Positions 12,201-24,900 of a DNA stretch of 64,000 nucleotides are shown piece after piece. The translations under genes and the position numbers were made by a program. Origin of the DNA: Gavia stellata (lineage: Eukaryota; Chordata; Aves; Gaviiformes; Gaviidae); the NCBI RefSeq assembly GCF_030936135.1, contig NC_082603.1, positions 16,646,880 to 16,710,879 of the forward strand, read 5' to 3'. The first letter of the stretch is position 1; each line of letters opens with the position of its first letter. The notes below the pieces were generated by a model. The model was given only the letters and a program-made list of their open reading frames with translations, ran no database searches and was not told where the DNA came from.

Positions 12201-15200
12201 TGGATGTTTACAGGGATAAACAGAGTAGAAGGAGACAAGAAACGAATTATTTGCCAGTTCTTTGGAGCCAAGGAACCTTCAAGGAGAAATGCTTTTCAGA
12301 GTAGTTTCACACCTTCTGTCCCTTCCCTTTTGGCACCAAACATTCAGCAGACAAAGCTCTCAGTAGCACACACACAACTTCAGTTCCTCTAGGATGTTCA
12401 ACAAACCCAAACTTGTGAATACAGCTCAAGAAAGGGAAGCATCCACATTACAGCAAGTAACATTTGTTCTTTCCTCCACTGTCCTCTGTGAATTCCTACT
12501 TTAAGGAGTTTGGTAAACAAATCTCTTTTCCTCAGCATAAAGATCATAACTTTTTTTTTAACTAAGTTGTGCATCTAATCTAGATATGTTTTGTGTAAGT
12601 AAGAATTGAGCTTCAAGTGACAGGTCTACAGATTTATAAAATGTGGACTGCTCAAGACAAGCTGTGAAAGCAATCTGTGTGGTAAACCTTTCGAGAAAAA
12701 AGGAACGTAACTATGCTTACAGCCACCTCCAATACAAAGTCTACCTCAGCTAGAAAGCAGTAAAATGCTATTACTTAGTTATTATTTTTTAATCCTATTG
12801 GAATGAAGCAGTGGAAGAGATTTCCTGTATTATTACAATCTGTTCACTAAATTTTAAGGCTTTCTTAGCATCTAAAACTAACTGCTTCCCTGAGTGGGAT
12901 GGTAGCTTATAGGAAAATAGAAGGACTCACAAAACCAGAATTCTGCCATTAGGTGAGGAAGAGCATTACCAGGAGAGCCTGGAGCTCACTCCATCTCTTA
13001 AGATTGGCCATAGAGGCTCTCTTAACTACAACTTGAGACAGGAACATTTTTCCATGGCTTCAAAACCTGGTTTCATGAGCTACATAGGTTGTGGGCTGTG
13101 TGCTTCTTTAGGTGTAGCTCTTCTGAAAGCCACAGCTAGACACAGACCATAGACAGATGCATTCTCACAACTTTAGCAGAAACTCTTTAAATAGTTACAG
13201 TCTCCCCATTAGAGCTCCCAGCTGCAGCAGCGGCAACATCATACCCAAACTTGGAAGTGCTCCCAATACACTTCAGCACATCACCGACATTGAGTCTGCA
13301 TTCAAGAACCTTCATATTCTTCTCCAGAGAAGATGCAAAGGACCGAGTATATGAAATTGGTTCCTTGATATTGGTAAATATGACTTAACTCGATGAGACA
13401 GGGAATGATTCACTTCCCTTCATTCTTTCCCTGAGAATGGTCACCTTGCAACAAACCTTCTCTAGACTTTCTAAACCAACACTTCAACAACATATATGGC
13501 TGCACTGCCCATCTGTCACCTCCTTTCAAGAAGAGTCCAGGTTAGAATCCCAAATTAATCTCAATTAATGGAAAACTTAGAATTTAGTCTAAAATCTTCT
13601 AGATTTCTTGATCTGTCTCCTTGAACGGGAAGTGCAATGGAGCTTATGAGCCCTGATGTTTGCAGCAGAGTTTTCATGCAAGCAAGAGCCAGGAGTGACA
13701 AACAGGGAGTGACTTGAATACGCAAAAGGGAAGAGCTATCTCTTTTGTGATTGCTAAGGAGGTATGTGTGGCAAATGAATTACACATGAACACGCACAGG
13801 CAGATATAATAAAGAAAAGTCCACATGACTGACTTTCTTCAAACTTCTTTGCAGATACAAAGTCATATAAAATGCTAATCAAACATCAGAGTTCAAAAAG
13901 TGTAATGACTGTAGACAGTCATATGAAAAAGCCTGCTCTTCTGTGTAGCTACAACTTAATTCACTTATTTACATCTTCTCCCTCTCCTTATCTGATCTCT
14001 GCCACCTCCACATTTTCTACCGTGTTATTCTCACCACCTCAAAAACAATTTCTACATCGTCTGCGTTAGCTAGTCTGTATCACATATAGAAAAAAAGGCA
14101 AAATGTTATGAGAAGTCCTAGACCATCAAATAAGGTGTATGTACACAATGCTGATGCTTCCCTGTAACTTATCAATGCTCCAGTCTTTATTATCCTTTGT
14201 TGGGATCTATCGTATCTAGTTTCAGGCATTACCTGACAGTAATACCACATTCGCTCTCCATTGAACCCAAACCCTTAGCAGGAGTCCTGATCCCTTTCAA
14301 GACATATGGGTATCATCATTATTACCATGCATTTAAGCTTCATGTGAACTCAGAAATTAGGCTAACTTACACAGAGGCTCAGAACTTGTGATTTTCCATT
14401 ATAGATACAGATATCTTTAAATCCCACAGAAAAGAACTGATTGGATACTGTCATACAGTCAATGACTACACAAAGATTGTGACAGTAACTAGAGGGAAAG
14501 AGTGACTGTATCAAAACCTCCCCAGTAGTCTAAAATTGGAGCACCTGTGTAAAGTTTTCAGGCTACCTGGGCTACAAGAGTGCAGCAAAGCTGCATGAAG
14601 GATTCCTGGACATTTACTTACCAACTACTGAAAATAGATTCACAAATGTTTCTTGTATTGTTAATAAGAGACTCCTACAGAAAGGCTTATGCACCCTTCG
14701 TATCTGTAAATGACCAAGTCCCACAGCTTATGCCTGCATTTCAAAAGGACATTAGATTTCCAGACTGAGCAGCCTTGCAACAGTCCATCTGGCATTTCCC
14801 GTATAATTTGGTTTTTTCCTCTTCAGTCTTATTCAATTAAAATCAAGACTATGTGGATTCAGCTACGAATCAATGTAAAAATGATAAGCAACTTAATATA
14901 CAGCTGAGCCATAAAACAGACTGGGAAAAAAAATGGTTAAAGCTCTACATGGTCAGTTAAGGCTTTAATTGCTGTGTACCAGCAACCAATAGGACATATG
15001 GGGGAATGCATAGACTAATGCTAGCCATCTCATTTTTAAGAATAATGTAAAAGTCAGCCTTAGAAGAAAATGTACAAATTCTGCAAATTCTGAGGAAACC
15101 ACCCTACAATTCTGGCTTCACTGGCAGAAGAAAGCCTAACATAAAGTTGTATTTTACTCACAGGCTGCATACAAGTACTTGTAAAGCCATGGGCAGTATT

Positions 15201-18200
15201 ATGTTCGGTCTTCCTTTGCGATTAATCACTTGCGTTAACATGAATTCAAATCATTGCAACTGCTTTAAATACATTAAATGATACTTCACACATTTTAAAA
15301 TTATTAGTTTAATAATTAAAAATACTGATTTCCACATATACATTGTGTTCTGTCCACTTCTAATTGACAAACTCCTGAAACCACTAAGATAATTCTGACC
15401 GAGAAACAATTTACAGAAATACTGCCATGAAATGAACTTGAAGTTTTGATTTTAAACACACAGATTAGATATATTTCCACTAGATTTTTAAATATATATA
15501 TAAAGTTTTCCTTACTCTACCAAATGTAAATAAAAACACTGATAGCAATTGCTGTAAATGTATCCAAACAGAAGGAACTATTCAGAAGCAACAGTAGAAA
15601 TACAGAAAAATATTCCCCCAAAGGCAAATGGATTTTGTCTTTTAAGATTTAATGTTTTTACATAATCTAGGATGCCAAGGCTCCATAAGCAAGATTGAGT
15701 TTTCAATGCAGTATACAAAAATACCTAACATAACTTTTCTCAAACTTACTAAGAACAAAAAAATGGTTCAATTTCTGCTTAATTTGAATATTTATCATCT
15801 CCAGGAGGCTTTTATTTCTGCCATTCCTGACTTCTTTTGTACTGTTTAGAACAAGATCTACTCAAACAAACCAAGATAAAAGCTTCTATCTGATAAAGCT
15901 TACCACAACACACACTGAGAGAGTTATAACGTGCTGCTTTTCAACATGGTTAACAGATCTCATAAGATATTCAGACTGCATTTGGTCTCTCTAAAGACAC
16001 CAGAATGCAATAAAAAAGTCCAAAACAGTCAACAATTTAATCATATATCACTACATACAGAAGAGGCCAATGTTGCCTAAAATCGTGTTATGAATTAGTG
16101 TTACATTTATTAAAGCCACATAACAAGTCAGTGGCAGAGTGCTTCAAGCGCCCAATCCTATCTAGTCCATGCTGCATTGTCATTAATTTACAGTATCAAA
16201 AGAGCAGAACAAGCGTCTGATGTTAAATTTATGTAACTTTAAACTGACTCACAGTATGGTCCTTTGACAAGGTTAAAAACAGCAGTCTATGACAGAAATA
16301 TGAAATGAAACTTAAAGTAGTTAGTTAGTCTTCGGGAAAAATATGGCCTCTTCCTTCTATAGGGAAAGAGTTCCAGAGGATAATGAGCGAAATGTCAAAA
16401 CACCAATAGCAATCCATAATTAACTTGACTAAAACAAAAGCATCTTGTTCCTCCTCCCTCAAAAAAGTGTGAAACCAAACAATATAACTAGAAATCAAGA
16501 AATATAAGCTTAATATAGAGTATTTTGTTAACTAGAGAAAATATTAGAAGTCCATTTATTAAATAGTCCTATTGCTTGTGAAGACAGCACTTGAAATTTT
16601 CATACTTTTTTTTAAAACAAAGATAGAGGCTTTATGGGAGGCGGAAATATAAACATCTTAATTTATCAATTTAGACATATATATTTTATACATATAATAG
16701 GGACCTCCAGCTTCTTTTTCCTCCCCCATGCCCTCCAGACCTGCAACAGCATTTCAATTTCACTTTAAAATGATTATAGTAAATAGCATAGGTTCAGTCA
16801 TGCCGACTTCCAGTTACACTCTTGGTTCTATGCTTTAGTAATTTAATATGCTATTTCAAATCAATTGCTTGTATTTTATCTATTCCACTTCACAGCGACT
16901 CAATGCACTAAGACATTAATAATGACAGAATAATTTGGAATTATCAAATAGTGCAGACGTAAAAAAGGACACATCATGACTGCCTGTTTTAATGGGAAAT
17001 TAAATAATTATTTCAGTAATTAATACACTGCAGGATTATTTTTTTCTTTCTCAATTATGTTTTTTTATTGTGTAAACACAACATATAGGTAACATGCCTT
17101 ACCAGAGACGGTCAGCATTAACAGCATCATCGTACAACAAAATATATAGGCAAAACCCACCAACCACCAAGGCATGGAATGTGGACACTGTCCTGAAAAA
17201 GAGATCACAGTCACAAGGAGGTACTGCCATTCACAACTTTATATACTGTGCTTAAGGTAGGATGTTTCCAAAGACATTCTCAACTGCATCCAGATACCTC
17301 TGTGGAAGACAATCATCTCTTCTCTACGCTGCATCCAACCACTTATACAATGACAGGTGGGAAAAACAGTCTAAAAGAAGGAATCTATTAGATTGGGGTG
17401 AGCAGGGGGTGTTAAATACAAAGTAGGGTCTTAAAGTAACTGAGATCTACATTTTCCTGCAATTATCCCATATATTAATGAATCTTTAAAGACAATACGA
17501 CATCCAGTTCTCTAACTAATACTTACTGTATTGTCCCACTTGCTGGAAAATCTATATGCATTTCATATTCAGATTGGCCCATGAGTCCTGCAGCAGCAGG
17601 TTTCTCCTTTCAGGCACCAAGTTAATAGATGACCCATAATAAATGTGCCAAGTTCAGCTTTTGGAAAGAGGGGCATTGAATGAAAAATCCTATAAAGGAA
17701 AGTTTCAGAAAGAATTTCTAGTGCATTTCAAGCAGATTCTGGTTTCAGAGAGAAAAGTTGTGTAACAAAAAGTTGTATCTGAGGTATAACAGCTACAGGT
17801 TCATATGAACTAGAAGCTCACAGCTTTACTTTATTTTAACACACCTCTTGCCCTATATAAAGTCATAGTAATCACAATTGCCTTGTCCATACTCGGGTAA
17901 GAAACACTTTTTTTTTCTCCAAAGACACCAATGTCAAGTATACAGACTGCATGCACACTGTAGATAAACTCTGAATGTTAACAAGCATTTAAAGAGAATT
18001 ACCTATTTACAGAGGCCCGGAGAGGGTTTCTGCCAGCACGCAGGCCAGGGCCACTCCTGCCCTTTTGAGTCCACGTGTATTCTTGGAGGGTAGAACAATG
18101 CAATGGGCAGGAGTCCAAAATGTATAACCTTGTTCTCTAGCTAGGTTTAAGACTACTATAAACTGCATCTAATATGGTGTAGCTACCGTCTGCTTTCCCG

Positions 18201-21200
18201 CTTTTTAAGTGTGACTAGGAAGAAAAAAAACTGTGTGCCAAAATATCTCTACTGAATCATGGATAGTATTTGAAAGATGAGAACTCTAAGTCAGATGCTG
18301 CATGATCAGAAACACCTTTGCACCGTATTTACAGCATTAACAATATGCACATAGAAGTATAGATGCTGTTAGTTATTAGTCTTGTCTTTGTATGTATTGA
18401 TTATATGTGCTGGGAAGTTATTAATATTTTAAATGTGCGTAAGTCACTCGCAGGAGTCTAAACTCTACCATGTAAGATTGGGGGGGGGGGGGGGGGGGGC
18501 GGGGCGGGGAGCAGGAATCTTACTTCATGTAGAAGATTTTGCAAAGATAGAGTAGGTTATAATCCCTCGTTTGTTTCCAGAAGTTATATTATTGTCTATT
18601 AGCATTAGAATATTCTGTGACTTTTCATAAAAGAAGTCTCTATTTACAATTTGTTTAAAGAGTGTCATCATACTATTTTCAGCAGCTTTTTCAGTAGTGT
18701 TCCAAAAAATGAATGGAGATTAATATATTATAAATAGCCAAATGTAACAAGCTGGATGAGAACATTTACTAACCATTATAGCACAGGCTGCTTTTTTTCT
18801 TTTCCCTTGTTTTTCTTAAAAAAATAAAATCTAGTTATCAGAATTTGCATTATAATTAATGGTTTAATTAAAATGTCTATTCTTGCAACACAGAATTAAC
18901 AGAGAGCTAGGAACTTTGCTTCCTTTTTAAAACAAGGCATGGCATATAAATTAGTGTTTGAGAAACACCTGGGATTTTTGAACTTTAGGAGAGGATAATG
19001 CTGAAAGAAGTAAAATCTGTCCTAGAATATAGCTCATTAGTTTACAGTTGCAATTTGTCTTAGGAGTGGCTGTTTATCCAAACCTTAGTGCTTAGAATAC
19101 AAGCTATACACAAGCACAGCACTTGAAGGGGGAGAAAAAAGAAAGGAAAAAAAAAAAAAAAAATCAGATTTCCTCCTTAACTCTGGACTTTGAAGTTTCT
19201 CCATAGAAGAGGGGACAGAAGAAGGGAAATAGTGCAACACTCCATTTTAATATGGAATCTAGGTCAAGTGATCAAGCTCGGTACATTTCCTTGAAATTAC
19301 TGTCAAAGCTTGCATCTTTTAACTCCTCAATAAACTGCAAAGAAAATTTGCACTGATAAGTTGCATACTTGTTCCTTTATTATTGAATCTATATTTTTTT
19401 TCACAACTGCTTAGTAGCAGTACAAACATGTATTGTAGAAGAGGTGACAGGAATTTATTTTGAAGAGTTATACTACATCTGTGTCAAAGTACAGTTTTTA
19501 ACTCAATTTGAGCATCTGCATACTTAAGATTCCAGAAGCAATTACTTTATTGGTTCTTAATTCTTGGAAGGTCAGAATGAACAGAATTGACAGTATGGAA
19601 AACACAGTCCAGAGCTGCAGCTCAAATGCTTGATTACAAAGCCCTCCAAACTATATGTATTTTCAATGCTACAGCTCATTTCAGGCAGATGCCCTCCTCC
19701 AGACCCAGCTGAGCTGATAAAAATGCGTAACCATCCTCTGTGCCAGTTTCCTTCAGGACTGCCAACAGAACCATTTGTGTGAGCACTCCCTACACCAGTT
19801 CAATATAGGACAAAATAACAAATATCCACTTTTAAATCAGTTAAGTTAACCCAACTCATTTTACTGGAGGATAGTAACTTCCTCTACCTGCACAGCTGTC
19901 TGCAGAGTACGTATATGTCCATCTACATTCTCTGAACATACAAGATACGCCTTGGGGTGTCTCTTCATTTTGGTGAAACACTGGAGTGATGAGGCAGTTT
20001 GACAAAGCACTGTGTTTGGTCAGCAGAGTTAACAGTCAATCTTTTGTAGAAACACAAGCACAGTTAGCCTTTCTTTCACTTCAAGCCCTCCTCAGGTATA
20101 ACATTAACAAGCTGTTGATGAACCATGCTTTGTGTTTCATGCCTTCTAACTAGAGAACTGAATGTAGCACTGGACCACAACTCATCTGTGTGTGAACATT
20201 TACATCCCACTGTCAGCCCCGAGAAAAAATGTGGAAAGAAGTAAAAAAGGACACAGCCTGGGGTGCTGTATCAACTTCAGTAGTACTACAAAGTAGCCCA
20301 GAGCAGCTTATTTCCAGCACACTTGTGATGTGAGAAACAATTCATATATTATTATGCAAAGCACTACAACTTAGCATAGTGCTACCAGGCATGGGATAAG
20401 TTCTCAGAAAGCCTATTATGCAATTCAGGGGTCACTTGATGTGGCTTAGAGACAAAAGTTCAGCTCCAACATGGTAACAGTTTAGTTTAGTTTCCCTGTC
20501 TGCCTCTATTGTCGATTGTAACATAGAGATAAACCTAAGCTGCACTGCTATCATGTACTGGCATCCTACAAAGTTGTTCTGGCAGATCGGTAATTATTCA
20601 AAGATCGAACTGAAATTAAGATGGTGCCTTTAAGAACACTGCAGTTGGACATCTGCCAAATGGAAGGGCAAGACTATTTGAGTTGCTAATGCTGCCTAGA
20701 ACAATGGAAACAACTTTTAAAGTATCCACCTGATACTGCCTTTAAACAGCACTGAGGAAGAACAGGGATACAACTAATGCATTTTGAGTGCAGTGACAGC
20801 CATACAGTACACGTTTTTGAGCTTCAAATTTGAGAAACACCTGAAAAATATTTTAAAGTTGTAATAGGCTACTCAAGCATAAAGTTATACCGTATCAGTT
20901 CATTCAACTGGAGAAGCTTGTGTACTGTATATACTCTTTCAGAGTAGTATATTGCAAATAAAACCTCAGTGATCATCCCATTTGCAATTACTACCCTATA
21001 GTTCCTTTATGGCTTAAAAGAGTGGAAAGCACTCAGGAAAGATTCACAGGGTTGAACAAGTTTCTAACAGCGCTCTGTCTGAGGAGACAAGTGTAATGCA
21101 CGTGGATCCATCCCAGCGATGGAACTGCAGAAACACAAAGGGAGTGAGTTTAGAGTGAGTTTCCACAGCTCCTTCTTGAATGCGTACCCTGTGTCTGTCA

Positions 21201-21963
21201 TAGCTTTCCCCTCCTCTTCTTGCAGTCTCCTTCCCCATCAACATACAGACATGTACCTGTCTAACCCTGCCTCACTCCAATACTACACCACAGATTCATC
21301 GAATTTCTTGGAAAACCGTAACTTATATAAAACAGGTTGTAGCATAGTAGCAGTGGGAGAAGAGAGAGCAATTTGCTTTACACCTAAAAGCATGACCAGA
21401 GATACACTAGCATTTAGATCATGGAATAAATTGCAATAGTTTTGATTTTCGTGGATGTTTGGGGGAAGGGAATTTTGTACTTTTTCTCTTTACTAGAAGC
21501 GTCACAGAGAAGCTGTTTAAAATTAATCCACTTCAGTTTATTACCTCTCACCAGTCACTGTTTTCTTTCACTTGGGCATCACTGTCTAACAAAGTGTTTA
21601 ATGTACAAGTGTTTGTAATGCTGTGTGTTCAAGAAGGGGCCTCTGATTTTACATTCAGAATTTGTCAAGTGCCTAGAGCCGTCCCTCTAATCCTTACAGA
21701 TGTTTAACTAATAGCATTTTCTGCAGTTTTATATATACACACACAGGTGGTTCAGATGTTGACAACTTCAGCTAAGTCATTAGCTGTAGTTTGTTCTGAA
21801 CACTCTACCTTGAATTCCATTCGATCTTCCTTTTTTGGCCGAGACTGTTAAAACCAGGTGTTATTCGTGTTGACACCCAAGAACTTAAAACATGGAACAG
21901 GAGCTGAAATACAGTAAAACTGGCAACGGCAATGCCAATAGTCAGGTTGCTGAAGAAAGCCAT
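3705..21963 (-). CDS. TLCD4: TLC domain-containing protein 4 (TMEM56), complete coding span, six exons
   Basis: Six minus-strand exons (21963-21809, 17192-17103, 11743-11685, 9834-9740, 7537-7464, 4020-3705) each have GT donors and AG acceptors. They join without a frame break into 789 nt, or 262 residues plus TAG, against about 263 in human TMEM56. The product is a multi-pass membrane protein of the TRAM-LAG1-CLN8 family. Visible marks are an N-terminal hydrophobic segment (about residues 8-30), the PGFNSL..K.EWNSR stretch (about 37-52), the HALVVG segment, the paired histidines H121-H122 in a DKFFVIHH context, a [15 protein letters not shown] block (142-158), and a long hydrophobic C-terminal region ending in a polar tail. 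NLT at residues 6-8 is a possible N-glycosylation site. Known of the family: intracellular membrane residence and poorly defined lipid-related roles. The ATG has A at -3 and G at +4. Recognition is from similarity to the human protein and is strong. Confidence 0.95.
4021..7463 (-). other. TLCD4: TLCD4 intron 5 (between coding exons 5 and 6)
   Basis: The interval is bounded by GTAAGT (7463 side) and TTTTGCAG (4021 side). It contains AT-rich sequence with short chance open frames. No RNA gene or recognisable transposon was seen. Confidence 0.85.
7464..7537 (-). CDS. TLCD4: TLCD4 coding exon 5
   Basis: This 74-nt exon has acceptor CTAACCAG and donor GTAAGT. It encodes [20 protein letters not shown] followed by FVNQ and two bases of Arg158. 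The human segment is [24 protein letters not shown]. The next exon supplies the final base of Arg158, so the frame is confirmed across the junction. Confidence 0.94.
7538..9739 (-). other. TLCD4: TLCD4 intron 4, with a 192-codon open frame
   Basis: This intron lies between coding exons 4 and 5. It holds a GC-richer patch (about 7950-8280) that is open in several frames on both strands, including a 192-codon ATG-initiated minus-strand frame at 7836-8414 of unknown meaning. It also holds an A-rich simple repeat at 9220-9259. Confidence 0.85.
9220..9259. repeat. A-rich simple repeat
   Basis: Runs of A of 9-15 nt are interrupted by single G residues over about 40 nt. It lies inside a TLCD4 intron. 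Open frames through it encode poly-lysine and are artefacts. Confidence 0.9.
9740..9834 (-). CDS. TLCD4: TLCD4 coding exon 4 (His-His motif)
   Basis: This 95-nt exon has acceptor TTTTGTAG and donor GTGAGT. It completes Asp102 and encodes [20 protein letters not shown] followed by [11 protein letters not shown], ending at Leu133 in phase 0. It holds the conserved H121-H122 pair characteristic of TLC-domain proteins, matching human DKFFIMHHCASLYAYY. Confidence 0.94.
10188..10209 (+). repeat. (GGGT)n run, G-quadruplex-prone
   Basis: Five runs of three or more G (10188-10193, 10195-10197, 10199-10201, 10203-10205, 10207-10209) are separated by single T. This is the classic parallel-quadruplex pattern with one-nucleotide loops. 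The G strand is the template strand for TLCD4. It directly follows a short A run. Confidence 0.85.
11602..11652 (+). repeat. Imperfect tandem dimer, about 27-nt period
   Basis: AGTGGCTCAGTATAAATATA at 11602 recurs 27 nt later as AGTGACTCAATGTAAATATA, and both copies end in GG. A small inverted repeat, TGTGTG...CACACA, follows at 11655-11672. It sits just downstream, in the sense of TLCD4, of coding exon 3. Confidence 0.7.
11685..11743 (-). CDS. TLCD4: TLCD4 coding exon 3
   Basis: This 59-nt exon has acceptor TTTACAG and donor GTAATT. It completes Trp82 and reads [19 protein letters not shown] plus the first base of Asp102. The human counterpart is GGPSLANVNIAIASGYLISD. It is too short to show up as a long open frame and was found by splice and protein reasoning. 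Confidence 0.93.
11744..17102 (-). other. TLCD4: TLCD4 intron 2
   Basis: This intron lies between coding exons 2 and 3 and is bounded by GTAAGG and TTTACAG. It is AT-rich with scattered short open frames of no recognisable identity. No RNA gene or transposon was recognised. Confidence 0.85.
17103..17192 (-). CDS. TLCD4: TLCD4 coding exon 2
   Basis: This 90-nt exon lies between the acceptor TTTTTCAG and the donor GTAAGG. It completes Arg52 and encodes [20 protein letters not shown] through the first two bases of Trp82, which the next exon completes. The match to human VVSTCHSLVVGIFGLYIFLF is clear. It contributes a membrane segment of the TLC domain. Confidence 0.94.
18480..18509 (+). repeat. 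Poly-G tract (G20 followed by CGGGGCGGGG)
   Basis: Twenty consecutive G residues at 18480-18499 are followed by two G4 runs separated by C. A homopolymer G run of this length is length-unstable and hard to sequence, so the count may be inexact. It can form a G-quadruplex. Confidence 0.9.
19144..19163. repeat. A-rich run
   Basis: AAAGGAAAAAAAAA-type low-complexity sequence ends in a run of about 17-18 A. There is no flanking duplication that I could recognise. Confidence 0.8.
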
Positions 21964-21974
21964 TGTTCTTTGGC
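21809..21974 (-). CDS. TLCD4: TLCD4 first coding exon (exon with start codon)
   Basis: The exon has an acceptor at 21975-21976 (pyrimidine-rich tract then CAG), 11 nt of 5' UTR (21974-21964), ATG at 21963-21961, and a donor GTAGAG after 21809. It encodes residues 1-51 and two bases of Arg52. The protein starts [10 protein letters not shown] and ends ...KIEWNSR, which aligns with the human N-terminus. Because an acceptor lies just 5' of the ATG, at least one further non-coding exon must exist upstream, most likely in the CpG island at 26.7-27.9 kb. Confidence 0.93.
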
Positions 21975-24900
21975 CTGTAAAGAAAAGCAGAAGATAATTT
22001 CAGTCCTTTCTCCATGTAACTATTTTAAGCAGCCACAGAAACTGTTTTTGACAGCTAACTTCTCAACAGAAACAGTATTCACAAAAAATTTCATCCTGTT
22101 CAACACTTCTACTTAAGCCTTAATAGTATAAAAGTATCCCCAAACTTTTATATGTAAAAGTTGCATTTTGGCTTTGGGTTTTCTTAACATTTGCATACTA
22201 TACATTTTCCTTGCCTAAAGTCGCACATATTTTATCTACACAGAAAGAGCAGGGAGGACCACTGATCAGTGCAAGCGCCAGCTCAGAAGCCTCCATTTCT
22301 GTCCCAAGAAGCTCCTGAGCTAAAACTCATCTCATTCTTACCAGATTGACTGCTGCTGATGCGATTTTAAAAAGCAACAATGAAATCAGATAAGCATAGT
22401 GGAGAGGTTTTCAGGTCAGCCTCAGGAAGTAATAGCCTCACTGCAGCTTTGTGTTTGTATACTTTACAGAGAGGGTAGTTCTCAATTAGCGCTTTTTTCA
22501 CAGTTGAGGGCATCTCACTATTGTATTTGAGCTTTTTTTCTTCTTCACGTGAATGTCTAAACTTCACACAATTTCAGAGCACACTGAAAAGCTTCCTATC
22601 ATCAGAGCTAATGCACTTCTCAGAAGCTGGATGTTTAGCTATTTCATGAGGTCTAAATAAATAGCTAAACAATTCCAAACATAAACGTCAGTCTCTAAAT
22701 GCTTCAGTCATTTCTCCTGAGTTGCCAGTATTTTGCAAGACAGAATGATATTTTCCCAGAAGCCGCAAACTTCTGACATACATCTCCAGTTTGATGGTGT
22801 CGTGAAGTGTTTTATATTCCAAGACTGGCAAAGGTTACAAACTCATAAAAAGTCTATTTGTATTAAGTTGCATAGAAAAGGGAAAAAAAGCCAAATGGCT
22901 TCATTTAAAATATTTAAATAATGATTTTAATAGCCATTTAAATAACTGCTGTCACTTACTTTAGTTTTACTGAAGAAAATATCTAAAAATAAAATGCAGA
23001 CTTAGAGGCTAGCATAATTTCATGTTACTACAACAACCTAATGGTCAGCAAAAACTGATACAATTATGTAATACACTTATGTCCACCTTTAGTTCACATG
23101 CATTATAGAACGAGGGAACATGCCTTAGATTTTTGAAATTGTATCTGCATTGCAGATGGAAAGAAACTTGAACTTCAGGGGGGGAAAAAAAAAATAGAAG
23201 TCCGCCAGTTAAAATAATAACTTTTCAAAAAATTAAGTACAATATTCTCATTTGGTGGTGTAAATGGTGACTGTATTGAAACACCACTTGCATTTAAACT
23301 TAGAACTTGAACAAAAGGTGTATTACATATAGATCAGGAAAAAAAATACTTTTGTCTTCAAAGATTTAGAAGCAGGTTCAATGATCTCAAACTTTTTTCC
23401 CTCCTCCTTCCCTCCCCCCCCAACTGAAGGGTGAAAAAAGTGATGATCTCTGACTAGTACCCACATTAAAAGCTACAGCTACAGAAGAGTAAGAGCAGAT
23501 TTCCTGAGTGAAACCTGCATCCAGAACATACGGATTTCACATGTTTACTTCAGACCAGCTTTAATCCTGTCCTAGGGACTCCGCAGTTTTTAGGTAGTGT
23601 TTGATGTGCTCTTCGGGCCTATCTTCCTGCTCAGTTTTAACCCAAAAGGAAGCCAGCTTGCATGCTCTGGGACAGCTATGCAACACAAACCAAAGGCCAG
23701 TTAGTGGGGGTGATCAGAAGATTCAGTTCATAAGTGCATTTTTACTCCAAACTAAAATTTTAATGTACACATGCTGCAGCGCATTGCAACAAACTCTGGT
23801 TCATTCCAGTTGTTTATCTAATGGCCTGTTCCAGTTCAGCAGCGTACTAGTCTTGCATACTTTTTAATGTTAGTCCATTAAAACTTTCAATTTCAAATAC
23901 TATCCTGAATATTCAGTATTCTCTCAAGTACTTTTTACACTGTTCTCCACATACTTCTCCATTTGCCTCCACTGACCAAGAAGATACAAATCAAATTTTC
24001 TGCAGTTTTTACACAGTTTGAAGTACTGGAGACAACGGGTGTTAAGCTTGATTTTCTAAAACTTTTCCATTTGAAGGAATAAAACAATCAATTTAATTTT
24101 GTATCTTCCAGTTTAAATCCACTGGTAAGCACTGTATGGTGCCCGTGCCAGATTCTACTCCCAGGGCCAAAACTTCATTATTATATCAGCTCATGTGTAG
24201 TAAGCAAGTCCTCTCTTAGACCACATAAGGGTCTAAGACCAAATCAGTTGGTTTAATTCCTAAAGTGAAGGAAGCCAAAATGCGTGTTGAAGACAATTCT
24301 CTTCAGAAAAACAGCAAAACCACTGACCGTCAATCACACCTACTTCATCCTTTTTTATAAAACATAGCAATTCTCATGATGCTACCAGTTTTCTTCATCT
24401 GCAATGACTGAACTAGTAACTCTGAGTTTCAAAGACATTGACATAATCTCTTGGACAAAAGAAAACCATGTTTTGTTTTGTTTCCTTAGGACCAGAAGAT
24501 TTTATTAGATAAGTAATGTTTCAGCGCGTGACAGGTGTTCGTTTTAGTACGGGAGATTATGGAATTAAACAAAAAACCTCCCAACCATCCCTTGCAAGAG
24601 GTGAATTAGAAGAGCTAATCTTTCTTCTAAGGAGCCTGTACAGGGAATTCATTTTAAGAAAAAGTACTTGTTCGGAAAGTGCATGATCTGACTTTCAGAA
24701 GTATTACGTACCTATATCTCTCAGAAGTTTTAGCAGCAAGTACAGAACTGTGATGCCCATGAAGGAGAAAGGTAGGGTGGTAGCGGAAGAGAAACTAGTC
24801 ACCCAGCCTCTGTGGTTGGTCTGACAGATACTCATGAGAGTTTTGCAAGACCGATTTCAGAAGATGATTTCATATATGCTTATCAAGATGCTGTTTAAGT

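Larger units (their letters stand above)
17193..21808 (-). other. TLCD4: TLCD4 intron 1 of the coding part
   Basis: This intron lies between coding exons 1 and 2. It contains the poly-G tract at 18480-18509 and an A-rich run at about 19135-19163. Otherwise it is AT-rich sequence without recognised genes. Confidence 0.85.
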
